Shown here: positions 44,825 to 53,759 of the stretch, one piece after another | How positions within the stretch are numbered: the first letter of the stretch is position 1 | Layout of the letters: each line of letters starts with the position of its first letter | DNA from: SP5GCR1 sp965199685 | GTDB lineage: Bacteria; Pseudomonadota; Gammaproteobacteria; Poriferisulfidales; Oxydemutatoraceae | DNA: 64,000 nt | Assembly: GCA_965199685.1 (NCBI GenBank) | Contig: OZ241323.1 | Span: 62,001-126,000, forward strand | Direction: 5' to 3' | The notes under the pieces: generated by a model | Databases searched by the model: none | What the model was told of the DNA's origin: nothing | Seen by the model: the letters and a program-made list of their open reading frames with translations, nothing else | Position numbers and translations under genes: made by a program

Positions 44825-46092
44825 ATAGGCGTGTTCTTGTCTTAAACACGCTCGGCGGCATCGCCGCCGTTACATTACTCTCAGTAGCTTGGTCGGCAGA
44901 CCAGAGATTGCCGCGCTCAGGTGATGTGCGCGACGGCTATGAGTCATCCGATTATGTAAGCCAAACCCAGAGCCTGATGGAACGGGTTGGTGTGGCAGCC
45001 GATCTTTACAAAATAGCCACTGCACCGCAACTCGGCATACCTTCGCTACAACATCCGACTGACAATCCGCTCAGCCGTGCTGCGATTGAACTCGGCAGGC
45101 GATTATTTTTTGACAGACGGTTGTCAATCAACGACACGATGTCGTGTGCTGGTTGTCATGTGCCCGAAATGGGTTTTGCCAATAACGAACATCAAACCTC
45201 GGTTGGTGTAGAAGGACGCAGTGTGCGGCGCAACGCTCCGACGATACTCAATGTTGCCTATAAGACGATGCTATTCCACGACGGAAGAGAATCCACACTG
45301 GAAAACCAAGTATGGATACCACTGTTGAAACGCAACGAAATGGCAAATCCTTCCATAGGTTATGTGATACAAAAAATCAACAACATCAAAGATTATGATG
45401 GTTTGTTTGAAAAGGCATTCGGTCGCTCGGCTTCTATGGAGACGATAGGCATGGCACTCGCCCAATATCAGCGCACGCTGATCTCGGCAAACTCCCGTTT
45501 TGATCGCTGGCACTACGGCGATGAAAAAGCGTTGTTGGACGAAGAAGAACAACTTGGCTTTGAGGTGTTCACCGGCAAAGGACTTTGCTCTGCGTGTCAT
45601 TTAATTGGTGAGGAATACGCATTGTTCACCGACAACTTACTGCATAATACTGGTCTGGGTTACGATATTGCGATGAGTAAGGAACCTCCGACGCATCGTG
45701 TGCAACTAGCCCCTGGCGTTTTCGTAGATGTCAAAAGCGAGTTAATCAATGCGGTATCACAAACCCGGCAAACGATGAGAAACGATTTAGGACGCTACGA
45801 AGTGACCGAAGACCCTGATGATTTGTGGAAATATCTAACACCTACACTGCGTAATATAGAACTCAGCGCACCGTATATGCACAACGGTCAACTGGCAACC
45901 TTAGAAGAGGTTATTGACTTTTACGATAAAGGCGGCATACAAAACCCTAGGTTGAGTCCGCTGATTAAGGCATTAGCACTTAATCAACAAGAAAAGCAGG
46001 GGTTGGTTGCGTTTCTTAAAACTTTAACTGGTGCCAACGTGGCCGAACTCACCCACGACGCATTCGCCGCACCAATCGGCGACACACAATGA
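44821..46092 (+). CDS. Di-heme cytochrome c peroxidase (CcpA/MauG family)
   Basis: A 423-residue periplasmic protein with an N-terminal signal segment (VLVLNTLGGIAAVTLLSVAWSA). Two heme c sites are visible, CAGCH (about residue 110) in the N-terminal half and CSACH (about 257) in the C-terminal half, as in bacterial di-heme peroxidases. LGRRLFFDRRLS precedes the first heme, and TPTLRNIELSAPYMHNGQLATLEEVIDFYDKGG near the end is the standard C-terminal block with a possible heme-ligand Met. It may reduce hydrogen peroxide or oxidise a partner, as MauG relatives do. ATGA overlap with the SCO gene shows coupling. Confidence 0.9.
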   Translation: MNRRVLVLNTLGGIAAVTLLSVAWSADQRLPRSGDVRDGYESSDYVSQTQSLMERVGVAADLYKIATAPQLGIPSLQHPTDNPLSRAAIELGRRLFFDRRLSINDTMSCAGCHVPEMGFANNEHQTSVGVEGRSVRRNAPTILNVAYKTMLFHDGRESTLENQVWIPLLKRNEMANPSIGYVIQKINNIKDYDGLFEKAFGRSASMETIGMALAQYQRTLISANSRFDRWHYGDEKALLDEEEQLGFEVFTGKGLCSACHLIGEEYALFTDNLLHNTGLGYDIAMSKEPPTHRVQLAPGVFVDVKSELINAVSQTRQTMRNDLGRYEVTEDPDDLWKYLTPTLRNIELSAPYMHNGQLATLEEVIDFYDKGGIQNPRLSPLIKALALNQQEKQGLVAFLKTLTGANVAELTHDAFAAPIGDTQ

Positions 46093-46125
46093 CATTGTGA
46101 AGAACCGCAACATAACTTATGAAAT

Positions 46126-46290
46126 GTAGGGGTGGATCATTCCCCTCCTGTGGAGGAGTGGCAGGCCTATGCACTTTGTGATGCACGCGTTTAGCAATTA
46201 TGTTAAGGTTCTGCACGGTGTCACGCCGATTGACCCACTGGCTCAATCGGCGGTTCTATCTGACGGGGTGGTTTTTTGCGTACCTACCAT
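46126..46290 (+). repeat. Dispersed repeat copy after the peroxidase gene
   Basis: It carries CCCCTCC..GGAGGAG (one arm base changed), GGCAGGC, and the stem GCCGATTGA with loop CCCACTGGC and TCAATCGGC, ending in ACGGGGTGGTTTTTTGCG. No gene is seen from 46093 to 46386. Confidence 0.65.
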
Positions 46291-46386
46291 TTGACCGTAT
46301 TCCCAAATTTAGCACTCATCTTAAAGTCAATTTTCCTGATGAGCATTTTTATGTAAAATCACGACCGCCGAAGTTCTGAGACTATT

Positions 46387-46713
46387 TTAGAGGAATTTAA
46401 TCACTCCGACGGCAATGCTAACAACAATTACAATCAGCCAACGTAAGTACTTCAACTCAGTTCGTATCTCTCGTATGTCGGCCTTTACTTCCGCTATATC
46501 AGTCTTTACCTCTGCTACCTCTGCTTTTACCCCCGCTATATCAGCTTTGGTTGCCATATCTTTGATATCAGCTTTCGTTTCGGCTTTTAGTTCTATGATA
46601 TCTGTCTTAGTTGCTATGTTCTTTGAACTCGCAACATCGGCTACGGCTTCTTTTGCCTCGTCATGATTGAGTCCTAATTTAGTAAGTGCATTGTATAGTG
46701 CGATTTCTGACAT
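46387..46713 (-). CDS. Small coiled-coil membrane protein (DUF1640-like)
   Basis: A 108-residue protein beginning MSEIALYNALTKLGLNHDEA. A heptad region made of short repeats (AEVAEVKTDIAEVKADIREI) is followed by one C-terminal membrane helix (YLRWLIVIVVSIAVGVIKFL). This is the layout of DUF1640/CCDC90-like small proteins, whose bacterial function is unknown. AGGAG is nine bases from this ATG; another ATG two codons upstream (46719) is only three bases from it and less likely. Confidence 0.6.
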   Translation of the reverse strand: MSEIALYNALTKLGLNHDEAKEAVADVASSKNIATKTDIIELKAETKADIKDMATKADIAGVKAEVAEVKTDIAEVKADIREIRTELKYLRWLIVIVVSIAVGVIKFL

Positions 46714-46719
46714 CTCCAT

Positions 46720-47000
46720 TTACTCCTATGTTTATATATGTGCAGCATATCACATACCGACACTTGGTTACCCCGCAAGTACCCAAAGTCATCAGTGGCT
46801 GTCGCCGGGGTGACCTTGAGCTATCTGCGTTCGCAAAGTCGCTTGGTATGGATGAACAAGCGGAACCAGTTTACGGATAGATCTGCTGAAATTGACTGGT
46901 TTGGTTTCAAAGAGGCAGTGAAAACTACATTTTTAGACATCTTCAAAGTGAAAGTGACCAGAAGTGGCAAGACAAAAATAGAGGAGATATGTATCTGGCA
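46720..47000. other. Gap without a supported gene
   Basis: A 281-base stretch between the coiled-coil gene and the four-cysteine gene. Two overlapping plus-strand frames cross it but run on as antisense of the next gene and show no family match. None of the dispersed repeat motifs seen elsewhere is obvious here. Confidence 0.5.
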
Positions 47001-47576
47001 TTATTCAGCAGGTGCTTTAAGTAAGGTGTCTGGGCTTCTATCTTCTTCTCCTGCTTGCAGTTCTTCTGGCTTATCAAGAAGTTTAAAACTTCCTCCCATT
47101 TCTATAAATACTGGCCCACGCCAATTCCCATCCTTAGCTAAAAATATAGCTTCGACATACGTTGCTGCAGGAGCAGTAATGAGGCTACATCTTTCTAGTG
47201 CATTCCAAGGGCAATTCTCTTCTCCATTTTCATGAGAAATTAGTCTTTCTCTAATTGGTAAGGTATATTCTTCTGCTATTTTATGAAATATGACCTCTGT
47301 ATTTTCAAAATAGCACCCTTCTTCATTAGAAACGAGTTCAAGAACCCTAGGAGTTCCGGTGTATATTACTTTTTTATTTTCTACTTGAGAGCACCGAATC
47401 CTATGAAGCTTTTCTATTCCTTCTTTGGTGCAAATAATAAATCCATCACCACTTTCAATTGGGTATTTATATCTTGTGTTTTTATGCTCTGCTATAGCAC
47501 TAAGAGAGAAGAGTAGAAGAGAAAGAGCTAGTAAAGTGCTTTTAAAAAAATTTAATGAAAACAAGTAGTTAAGCAT
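47001..47576 (-). CDS. Secreted four-cysteine domain protein, signal-peptide form
   Basis: A 191-residue member of a family that occurs eight times here and that I do not recognise. A signal peptide (FFKSTLLALSLLLFSLSAIAE) precedes one domain of about 150 residues. Its constant blocks are GFIICTKEGIEKL, PRVLELVSNEEGCYFE, ENCPWNALERC, ATYVEA.FL, and GPVFIEMGGSFKLLDKPEE. The four cysteines (ICT, GCY, CPW, ERC) are kept in every copy and may form two disulfides after export. This copy ends TLLKAPAE. It has its own conserved promoter and lies back to back with the longer form at 48286. Confidence 0.75.
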   Translation of the reverse strand: MLNYLFSLNFFKSTLLALSLLLFSLSAIAEHKNTRYKYPIESGDGFIICTKEGIEKLHRIRCSQVENKKVIYTGTPRVLELVSNEEGCYFENTEVIFHKIAEEYTLPIRERLISHENGEENCPWNALERCSLITAPAATYVEAIFLAKDGNWRGPVFIEMGGSFKLLDKPEELQAGEEDRSPDTLLKAPAE

Positions 47577-47618
47577 AATTCCGCTTTTCTCCTAATGGAT
47601 AACAATAGCAATGTAGTT

Positions 47619-47647
47619 AGAATACGATATTTGATGTGAATAGTCAA
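47619..47647 (-). promoter_or_regulatory. Promoter of signal-peptide-form gene
   Basis: Minus-strand TTGACT (47642-47647), 17-bp spacer, TATTCT (47619-47624). The same boxes and spacing occur before the three sister genes, although the spacers differ, which supports real function. Confidence 0.65.
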
Positions 47648-47685
47648 TTTATTGTACGATGCTTGTCAACCCAAAGTTGAAATAT

Positions 47686-47896
47686 GGGACTGTTGAGAAA
47701 GTATTCTTGAGCCGTAGGGGAGGGCTAACATGCCCTCCCGAAACGCGATGCGCTTGCACAAGTAGAATCGCCGATTGAACCAGTAGGTCAATCGGCGTGA
47801 CATTGTTCAGAACCTTAACAACCACCCCGTCAGGCTTCGCCTGCCACCCCTCCACAGGAGGGGAATGTACTAATGCAGACACTTTTTCAACAGCCC
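47686..47896 (-). repeat. MITE-like element, 211 bp, between divergent genes
   Basis: Ends GGGACTGTTGAGAAAGT and ACTTTTTCAACAGCCC are near-perfect inverted repeats. The interior reads in the minus direction: GCCACCCCTCC hairpin, GCCTGCC, and the stem GCCGATTGA...TCAATCGGC. A copy of the same length lies at 62845-63055 in the same relation to sister genes. Confidence 0.75.
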
Positions 47897-48097
47897 GATG
47901 TTAGCCCTCCCCTACAGTTGGTTACCATAAGTTTAATGGCGCAAGCGGTTACGTTTGAGCCAGTAGGTTAATCGGCAATTTAATAAGTCTGCCCCTACAG
48001 GGGGTTGAGGGGAATTAACTGATGCAGACACAACGCGTTAGGGTAGACATGCAAGTCTGCCCCTACTGGTGTAGGTTACGTTGCGATTCTGATGGGT

Positions 48098-48126
48098 TTG
48101 ACACCTTGAAGGTGCGGTCTTATGCT
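48098..48126 (+). promoter_or_regulatory. Promoter with embedded palindrome, anchored-form gene
   Basis: TTGACA (48098-48103), 17-bp spacer, TATGCT (48121-48126). The perfect palindrome CACCTTGAAGGTG (48102-48114) overlaps the -35 end and spacer, a good place for a repressor. The leader to the start codon is about 155 bases. Confidence 0.65.
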
Positions 48127-48285
48127 GTTATTATGTGTGGAAATTAATAGCTTTCGGGTTGCTAGAACCTATAAGCTGGGCAAGATTTTGAGAAATGCAA
48201 TTTTAGAGTGACCGAATAGACCATAGAAGTACGGTGATCTCAAGCGAGTAGTGATTGCTAAAATCATATGTTTAATGGAGGAAAA

Positions 48286-49152
48286 ATGAACAGAGAAAAC
48301 ATGATGGCCGATATACAAAAAGACTGGGATGAAAACCCTCACTGGGAAAACATCAAACGCACCTGCGGTGTGGCAGATGTCGCCCGCTTGAGTGGTTCGC
48401 TACATCAAGCGTATGCTGATGCGCGTTTGGGGTTGGAGAAATTATGGAACTTGTTAAAGGAAGGATCCAAAACAAACGGAGTTGTCAGGCTGTCTTTGAT
48501 TACCATTATTTTGACTTTGGTCGTAGCGATAGGTGGTTGTAGCACTGCTTCCCAATATCAATACAATGAAAGGGAGGAGTATAACGATGAGGAAGGAGTA
48601 GAGCAAGACCAGGAAGAGGAATCTAAGCAGGATCAGAAAGCAGCTGAGCAAGGAGATGCAGCGGCTCAAAAAAAAGATATAGCGGTTTACAAAAACACAA
48701 AGTATATAAGTCCAGACGGTGGATTTGTTATTTGCACTAAATCAGGAATAGAAAAGCTTTATAAGAAAAGGCTCTCTCAAATAGAAAAGGGAGAAGTAAT
48801 ATACACCGGAGTTCCTAGGGTTCTTGAGCTAGTTTCTAATGAAGAAGGGTGCTATTTTGAAGATAGAACGGTCGTATTTATTAGAATGGCAGAGGAATAT
48901 GCCTTACCAATTAGAAAAAGACCAGTTACCCATGAAGAAGGAGAAGAGCCTTGCCCTTGGAATGCACTAGAAAGATGTAAACGAGTTATTGCTCCTGCAG
49001 CAACGTATGTCGAAGCTGAATTTCTATATGACAATGGCAAATGGTATGGAGGCGTATTTATAGAAATGGGATGGAATTTTGAGCTTCTTGATAGGCCAGA
49101 GGATACGCAAGCTGGAGAAGATAGAACTCCCAATAATACTCTATCTCAATAA
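48286..49152 (+). CDS. Four-cysteine domain protein, membrane-anchored form
   Basis: A 288-residue chimera. Residues 1-64 (MNRENMMADIQKDWDENPHW...LEKLWNLLKEGSK) are a soluble helical start. A membrane segment (VVRLSLITIILTLVVAIGGCST) follows, then a Gln/Glu-rich linker holding one Sel1 start (QKAAEQGDAAAQ), and then the four-cysteine domain from about 150 (GGFVICTKSG, EEGCYFED, EPCPWNALERC). GGCS looks like a lipobox, but 64 residues before it is long for a lipoprotein signal, so a simple anchor is equally likely. GGAGG lies before ATG 48286. Residues 1-130 match the Sel1 protein at 57781. Confidence 0.75.
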   Translation: MNRENMMADIQKDWDENPHWENIKRTCGVADVARLSGSLHQAYADARLGLEKLWNLLKEGSKTNGVVRLSLITIILTLVVAIGGCSTASQYQYNEREEYNDEEGVEQDQEEESKQDQKAAEQGDAAAQKKDIAVYKNTKYISPDGGFVICTKSGIEKLYKKRLSQIEKGEVIYTGVPRVLELVSNEEGCYFEDRTVVFIRMAEEYALPIRKRPVTHEEGEEPCPWNALERCKRVIAPAATYVEAEFLYDNGKWYGGVFIEMGWNFELLDRPEDTQAGEDRTPNNTLSQ

Positions 49153-49153
49153 C

Positions 49154-49528
49154 TACCAAACTGCACTTTTAGCTAGCCTTACAGAACTCCAAGAAGCCCT
49201 TGATAGGCTAAAAGGTGCCAAAGCTCAATTCCCCGGACACTGCGTAGCCATGGATACCATCCATCATTTTGCTAAGCAGACGCGCTACTATGTGTTTACT
49301 GCGATTGATCACTACAGCCGTTTCTCCATGGCGATTACCTGCCGACGCACCAGCAGTAAAAATGCTACAGCATTTGCAAAGTGGGTGCATACGGTATTCC
49401 CCGGCAACATCTCTCAAGTACTGACCGATAACGGCAGCGAGTTTCAGGGAGACTTCGATGCTTCTCTACAGCAACAACATATCAAACACTGCTATACTTA
49501 TCCTCGTTGCCCGAAAATGAATGCCATA
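49154..49528 (+). pseudogene. Integrase-core transposase fragment
   Basis: The readable frame shows HCVAMDTIHHFAKQTRYY.FTAIDHYSRF and QVLTDNGSEFQGDF, then YTYPRCPKMNA. These are the first and second catalytic Asp regions of a DDE integrase core (IS481-like). The sequence stops exactly where H.ERFNR with the catalytic Glu should follow, and a promoter begins instead. It also lacks an N-terminal DNA-binding domain. Confidence 0.75.
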
Positions 49529-49566
49529 GACGACTTGTCTAATATGTCATGGCATCGTACAATAAA

Positions 49567-49595
49567 TTGACTATTTGCATCAAATAATATATTCT
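49567..49595 (+). promoter_or_regulatory. Promoter of signal-peptide-form gene
   Basis: TTGACT (49567-49572), 17-bp spacer, TATTCT (49590-49595), with AGGAG at 49613-49617 before the start codon. It lies 40 bases past the truncated integrase. Confidence 0.65.
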
Positions 49596-49627
49596 CTATA
49601 TTGTTATCCATTAGGAGAAAAAGTGAA

Positions 49628-50170
49628 ATGATGCTTAAGTATTTGTTTTTGTTAAATTTTTTTAAAAGCTCTTTACTAGCTCTTTCTCTCCTACTCTTCT
49701 CTTTTAATGCTCTATCAGCAGACAAGGACACAATATATATAAGTCCAGACGGTGGATATGTTATTTGCACCAAAGAAGGAGTAAAAAAGCTTTACGATAA
49801 AAGGCTCTCTCAAATAGAGGCTAGAGAGACAATATACACCGGAACTCCTAGGGTTCTTGAGCTAGTTTCTAATGAAGAAGGGTGCTATTTTGAAAATAGA
49901 AAGGTCGTATTTCTTAGAATAGCAGAAGAATATGCCCTACCAATTAGAGAAAGACTAGTTACCCATGAAAATGGAGACGAGCCTTGTCCTTGGGCTCCAG
50001 AAAAAAAATGCAAACGAGTTATTGAGCCCGCAGCAAAGTATGTCGAAGCTGCGTTTTTAGGTGAGGATGGGGATTGGCGTGGGCCAGTATTTATAGAAAT
50101 GGGAGGGAATTTTAAACTGCTTGATAGGCCAGAAGAACTGCAAGCTGGAGAACAAGATAGAGCCCCCTGA
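49628..50170 (+). CDS. Secreted four-cysteine domain protein, signal-peptide form
   Basis: A 180-residue member. The signal peptide (FFKSSLLALSLLLFSFNALSA) is followed by the domain: GGYVICTKEGVKKLYDKRLS, EEGCYFEN, EPCPWAPEKKC, AAKYVEAAFLGEDG and GPVFIEMGGNFKLLDRPEE. The four cysteines are kept, though NALERC is here PEKKC. Tandem ATG codons start it; sister genes align best with the second (49631). It ends EQDRAP, about 300 bases before the IS3 orfB remnant on the other strand; that gap shows no gene. Confidence 0.75.
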   Translation: MMLKYLFLLNFFKSSLLALSLLLFSFNALSADKDTIYISPDGGYVICTKEGVKKLYDKRLSQIEARETIYTGTPRVLELVSNEEGCYFENRKVVFLRIAEEYALPIRERLVTHENGDEPCPWAPEKKCKRVIEPAAKYVEAAFLGEDGDWRGPVFIEMGGNFKLLDRPEELQAGEQDRAP

Positions 50171-50464
50171 CCTTACCCCACTGTGAGGGCCATCACTTAA
50201 ATGAGAGCTGTATTATAAATCGTCTTTGTTCCTCATACTAATAAAATCTTAAATAAACTAGACTCCGATGTCGCATTTCGATATTGGCTAGTCATTCTTC
50301 CTAAGTGGCAAATTAGACAAAATCTCATGTTTTTACCTAATCTTAAGTCTTGCCACTAAAAAACCAGCTCCATAGCGTGCCATTAAGCGACGATCTCTAG
50401 TTGAGATGACCTCTACTACCAGCGGATTTTCAACTTGTCTCATAAACACTAAACAAGATCTCCA

Positions 50465-51283
50465 CTATACGATGCGTGTAGCATATGCTACTGGGGTCAT
50501 ATAATCTAGTGAGCAGTGCGGGCGTTCATGGTTATAGTGGTATCGCCATTGTTCAATAATGTGGCATGCATCAGCAAGGCTGCGGAACAAGTGCTGACTG
50601 AGACAGTTGTCTCTAAACTTGCCGTTTAAGCTCTCTACAAAGGCATTTTGTGTCGGTTTGCCGGGTTGAATATAGTGTAGTTTGACCCTGCTATCCTGTG
50701 ACCACAGATGCATCTTTTTACTCGTGAACTCAGGTCCGTTATCGCAGACAATGCTTTGCGGGCAGGAGTGCTCGGCGATGAGTTGCTCTAACAGCCTGAT
50801 CACTTGTTGACTGCCAATCGAAAAACCAATGTATTGCCCCACCAGTTCACGACTACAATCGTCCATCACATTGAGATCCTAAACCGCCTGCCATCGTTTA
50901 ACCAGTCGCTGACAAAGTCCATTGACCAGCGGCAATTCACCTGTTCCGGCAGGGTCTGCCGTTGCCGGGTGCGGATGAGCTTGTTGCGCTTTCTCTTGGG
51001 CACTTGCAGTCCCTCTTCCTTATAGATGCGATAGACCCGCTTTTTATTCACCATCAAGCCTTCTGCTCTGAGCAAACGGCAAAGTAGTAAATAGCCATAG
51101 CGTGGATATTGGCTTGCCAACTCGCACATGCGACTTCTAATCTCCGCATCATCACGGGGGTGTGCTTGGTAGTGATAACTACTGCAGCTGATCCCGACCA
51201 GCTCGCAACTGCGCCTCTCACTTAACATGCTTGGTCTTTAAGTCTTGCACAACGCTTCTTTTGCTTGCCGGGGTCACCACTTT
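50465..51283 (-). pseudogene. IS3-family transposase orfB, two frameshifts
   Basis: Compared with the intact copy at 54603-55421, this one lacks bases near 51230 (before LSERRSCELVG) and one base near 50880 (in the RILNVMDD region). The catalytic residues are all still readable: Asp in WSMDFV, Asp in VCDNGPEF, and Glu in NAFVESLNGKFRD. Confidence 0.8.
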
Positions 51284-51535
51284 TTTGACAGCACGTCCTT
51301 GAGGGCTGTGATGTCAAGGACTTGCTCACCGACTACTTTCTTGAGTTGGTTGTTCTCTAATTCAAGGCTCTTTAACCGCTTCACCTCATTGACTTCTAGC
51401 CTCGCATATCTGCTACGCCAGCTGTAAAAGGTGCCGTGAGCTATACCCAGTTCTCGGCAGATGTCGTCTATCGTGCGACCCGCCTCGTGTGATTTGATCG
51501 CCCTGATGTTGCTCTTGCGTATATCGTTTCTTCAT
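51280..51535 (-). pseudogene. IS3-family transposase orfA, frame-shifted
   Basis: MKKRYTQEQ is followed by a frame break. The other frame then reads NIRAIKSHEAGRTIDDICRE, ELGIAHGTFYSWRSRYARLE and LENNQLKKVVGEQVL. The same break occurs in copy 2. Here the zipper lacks the stop codon found in copy 2. Confidence 0.75.
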
Positions 51536-51606
51536 GTTGAAACCTCCTATTGTTTACTAATTTAACCGGAAATCTCATTTTGGCATGGCCCAGTATAGAG
51601 GAGCAA

Positions 51607-51745
51607 GTAGCACTGCCCCAATATCTATACAAGTCCGTATGAGGTAGTAAGACAATACGAGCAGGATCAGGAATTGAAGCGATATCGGAGAGCAGCCGAG
51701 CAAGGACATGCGGATGCTCAATCTGCACTGTCATCCTATCAATAA
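51607..51745 (+). pseudogene. Sel1-type lipoprotein gene remnant
   Basis: The text follows the linker of the anchored-form genes (AGCACTGC..CCAATAT, then GAGCAGGATCAG) and ends in a Sel1 tail, RRAAEQGHADAQSALSSYQ, which is the C-terminus of the Sel1 protein at 57781-59391 with few changes. The reading frame is broken in between. The 5' half is absent, lost at the IS3 insertion. Confidence 0.75.
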
Positions 51746-51756
51746 ATAGGGGAATT

Positions 51757-52160
51757 GGGGCTGTTGAAAAGTAGTGTCATTGCATGAATTTGATGGCGCA
51801 AGCGGTTGGGTTTGTGCAATGAGGATATTTTTTCAACAGTACGTATATCAAAATCAATCAGCATAACTCTGTGTAGACCCTTGACAACCACCCCGTCAGG
51901 CTGCGCCTGCCACCCCTCCAAAGGAGGGGAATGGGGGGCTGTTGAAAAAGTATCACCCCTGCACAAATTGAACCACTGTGTGCCATCGAATTTACGAAAA
52001 CGGTAGGGGCAGAATAGAACCGCCGATTGAGCCAGTAGGTTAATCGGCAATTTAATAAGTCCGCCCCTACAGGGGGTTCATGTAAAGATGGTGGGTACGC
52101 AAAAAACCACCCCGTCAGGCTTCGCCTGCCACCCCTCCACAGGAGGGGAATTAACTGATG
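51757..52160. repeat. MITE-like fragments ending unit 1
   Basis: A short element runs from GGGGCTGTTGAAAAGT (51757) to TTTTTTCAACAGT (51840). Two minus-strand partial copies with GCCACCCCTCC hairpins follow near 51887-51935 and 52095-52155. No gene is seen. Confidence 0.6.
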
Positions 52161-52233
52161 CAGACACAACGCGTTAGGGTAGACATGCAAGTCTGCCCCT
52201 ACTGGTGTAGGTTACGTTGTGATTCTGATGGGT

Positions 52234-52262
52234 TTGACACCTTGAAGGTGCGGTCTTATGCT
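52234..52262 (+). promoter_or_regulatory. Promoter with embedded palindrome, anchored-form gene
   Basis: TTGACA (52234-52239), 17-bp spacer, TATGCT (52257-52262); palindrome CACCTTGAAGGTG at 52238-52250. Confidence 0.65.
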
Positions 52263-52406
52263 GTTATTATGTGTGGAAATTAATAGCTTTCGGGTTGCTA
52301 GAACCTATAAGCTGGGCAAGATTTTGAGAAATCCGATTAGACCATAGAAGTGCGGTGATCTCAAGCGAGTAGTGATTGTTAAATTCATATGTTTAATGGA
52401 GGAAAA

Positions 52407-53282
52407 ATGAACAGAGAAAACATGATGGCCGATATACAAAAAGACTGGGATGAAAACCCTCACTGGGAAAACATCAAACGCACCTGCAGTGTGGCAGATG
52501 TCGTCCGCTTGAGTGGTTTGCTACACCAAGCGTATGCTGATGCGCGTTTAGGGTTGGAGAAATTATGGAACTTGTTAAAGGAAGGATCCAAAACAAACGG
52601 AGTTGTCAGGCTGTCTTTGATTACCATTATTTTGACTTTGGTCGTAGCGATAGGTGGTTGTAGCACTGCTTCCCAATATCAATACAATGAAAGGGAGGAG
52701 TATAACGATGAGGAAGGAGTAGAGCAAGACCAGGAAGAGGAGGTTAAGCAGGATCAGAAAGCAGCTGAGCAAGGAGATGCAGCGGCTCAAAAAAAAGATA
52801 TAGCGGCTTACAAAAACACAAAGTATATAAGTAAAGACGGTGGATTTATTATTTGCACCAAAGAAGGAGTAGAAAAGCTTTATAAGAAAAGGCTCTCTCA
52901 AATAGAGGCTAGAGAGACAGTACACACGGGAAGCTCTAAGGTTCTTGAACTCGTTTCTAATGAAGAAGGGTGCTATTTTGAAGATAGAAAGGTCGTATTT
53001 CTTAAAATATCAGAACAATATGCCTTAAAAGCTAGAGAAAGCCTAGTTACTGATGAAAATGGAGAAGAGAATTGTCCTTCAAATCCATTAGAGAGGTGCA
53101 AGCGAGTTACTGTTCCCCCAGCAACGTATGTCGAAGCTGCATTTTTAGGTAAGGATGGGCGTTGGCGTGGAGGCGTATTTATAGAAATGGGAGCTACTTT
53201 TGAGCTTCTTGATAAGCCAGAGGATACGCAAGCAACAGAAGAAGAAGAAGATAGAACCCCCAATAATACTCTATCTCAATAA
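52407..53282 (+). CDS. Four-cysteine domain protein, membrane-anchored form
   Basis: A 291-residue chimera. The first 130 residues are almost those of the 48286 protein. The domain has drifted more: GGFIICTKEGVEKLYKKRLS, SSKVLELVSNEEGCYFED, ENCPSNPLERC (Ser-Asn-Pro in place of Trp-Asn-Ala) and GGVFIEMGATFELLDKPED. The four cysteines remain. A run of Glu (TEEEEDRTP) extends the tail. GGAGG lies before ATG 52407. Confidence 0.75.
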   Translation: MNRENMMADIQKDWDENPHWENIKRTCSVADVVRLSGLLHQAYADARLGLEKLWNLLKEGSKTNGVVRLSLITIILTLVVAIGGCSTASQYQYNEREEYNDEEGVEQDQEEEVKQDQKAAEQGDAAAQKKDIAAYKNTKYISKDGGFIICTKEGVEKLYKKRLSQIEARETVHTGSSKVLELVSNEEGCYFEDRKVVFLKISEQYALKARESLVTDENGEENCPSNPLERCKRVTVPPATYVEAAFLGKDGRWRGGVFIEMGATFELLDKPEDTQATEEEEDRTPNNTLSQ

Positions 53283-53283
53283 C

Positions 53284-53658
53284 TACCAAGCTGCACTTTT
53301 AGCTAGCCTTACAGAACTCCAAGAAGCCCTTGATAGGCTAAAAGGTGCCAAAGCCCAATTCTCCGAACACTGCGTAGCCATGGATACCATCCATTATTTT
53401 GCTAAGCAGACGCGCTACTATCTGTTCACTGCGATTGATCACTACAGCCGTTTCTCCATGGCGATCACCTGCCGACGCACCACCAGTAAAAATGCTGCGG
53501 CACTCGCAAAGTTAGTGCATACGGTATTCCCCGGCAACATCTCTCAAGTACTGACCGATAACGGCAGCGAGTTTCAAGGAGACTTCGATGCTTCTCTACA
53601 GCAACACAATATCAAACACTGCTATACTTATCCTCGTTGTCCTAAAATGAATGCGATA
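53284..53658 (+). pseudogene. Integrase-core transposase fragment, second copy
   Basis: The same truncated frame as at 49154-49528 (HCVAMDTIHYFAKQTRYYLF, QVLTDNGSEFQGDF, YTYPRCPKMNA), with the same loss of the catalytic Glu, so the truncation predates the block duplication. Confidence 0.75.
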
Positions 53659-53696
53659 GACGAGTTGTCCAATATGTCATGGCATCGTACAACAAA

Positions 53697-53725
53697 TTGA
53701 CTATTTGCATCAAATAATATATTCT
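53697..53725 (+). promoter_or_regulatory. Promoter of signal-peptide-form gene
   Basis: TTGACT (53697-53702), 17-bp spacer, TATTCT (53720-53725), followed by TTAGGAGAAAA before the ATG. Confidence 0.65.
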
Positions 53726-53759
53726 CTATATTGTTATCCATTAGGAGAAAAGCGGAATT

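Larger units (their letters stand above)
50465..51590 (-). mobile_element. Decayed IS3-family element, copy 1
   Basis: orfA (start 51535) and orfB lie on the minus strand, with AGGAGG before orfA. Exact ends are not resolved: I could not find matching terminal inverted repeats. The right flank is a broken Sel1-type gene, so the element probably inserted there. Confidence 0.75.

Noticed and set aside
46738..47235. 165-codon plus-strand frame
   Set aside because: Its second half is antisense to the four-cysteine gene, and its first half matches nothing.
49079..49570. Integrase-like frames 49079-49570 and 53200-53700 as full genes
   Set aside because: They start inside the upstream gene in another frame, lack a DNA-binding domain and lack the catalytic Glu; kept only as pseudogene fragments.
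51468..51734. 88-codon minus frames at 51468-51734 and 55609-55875
   Set aside because: They run across the IS3 edge and the antisense of the Sel1 remnant; orfA reads in a different frame there.
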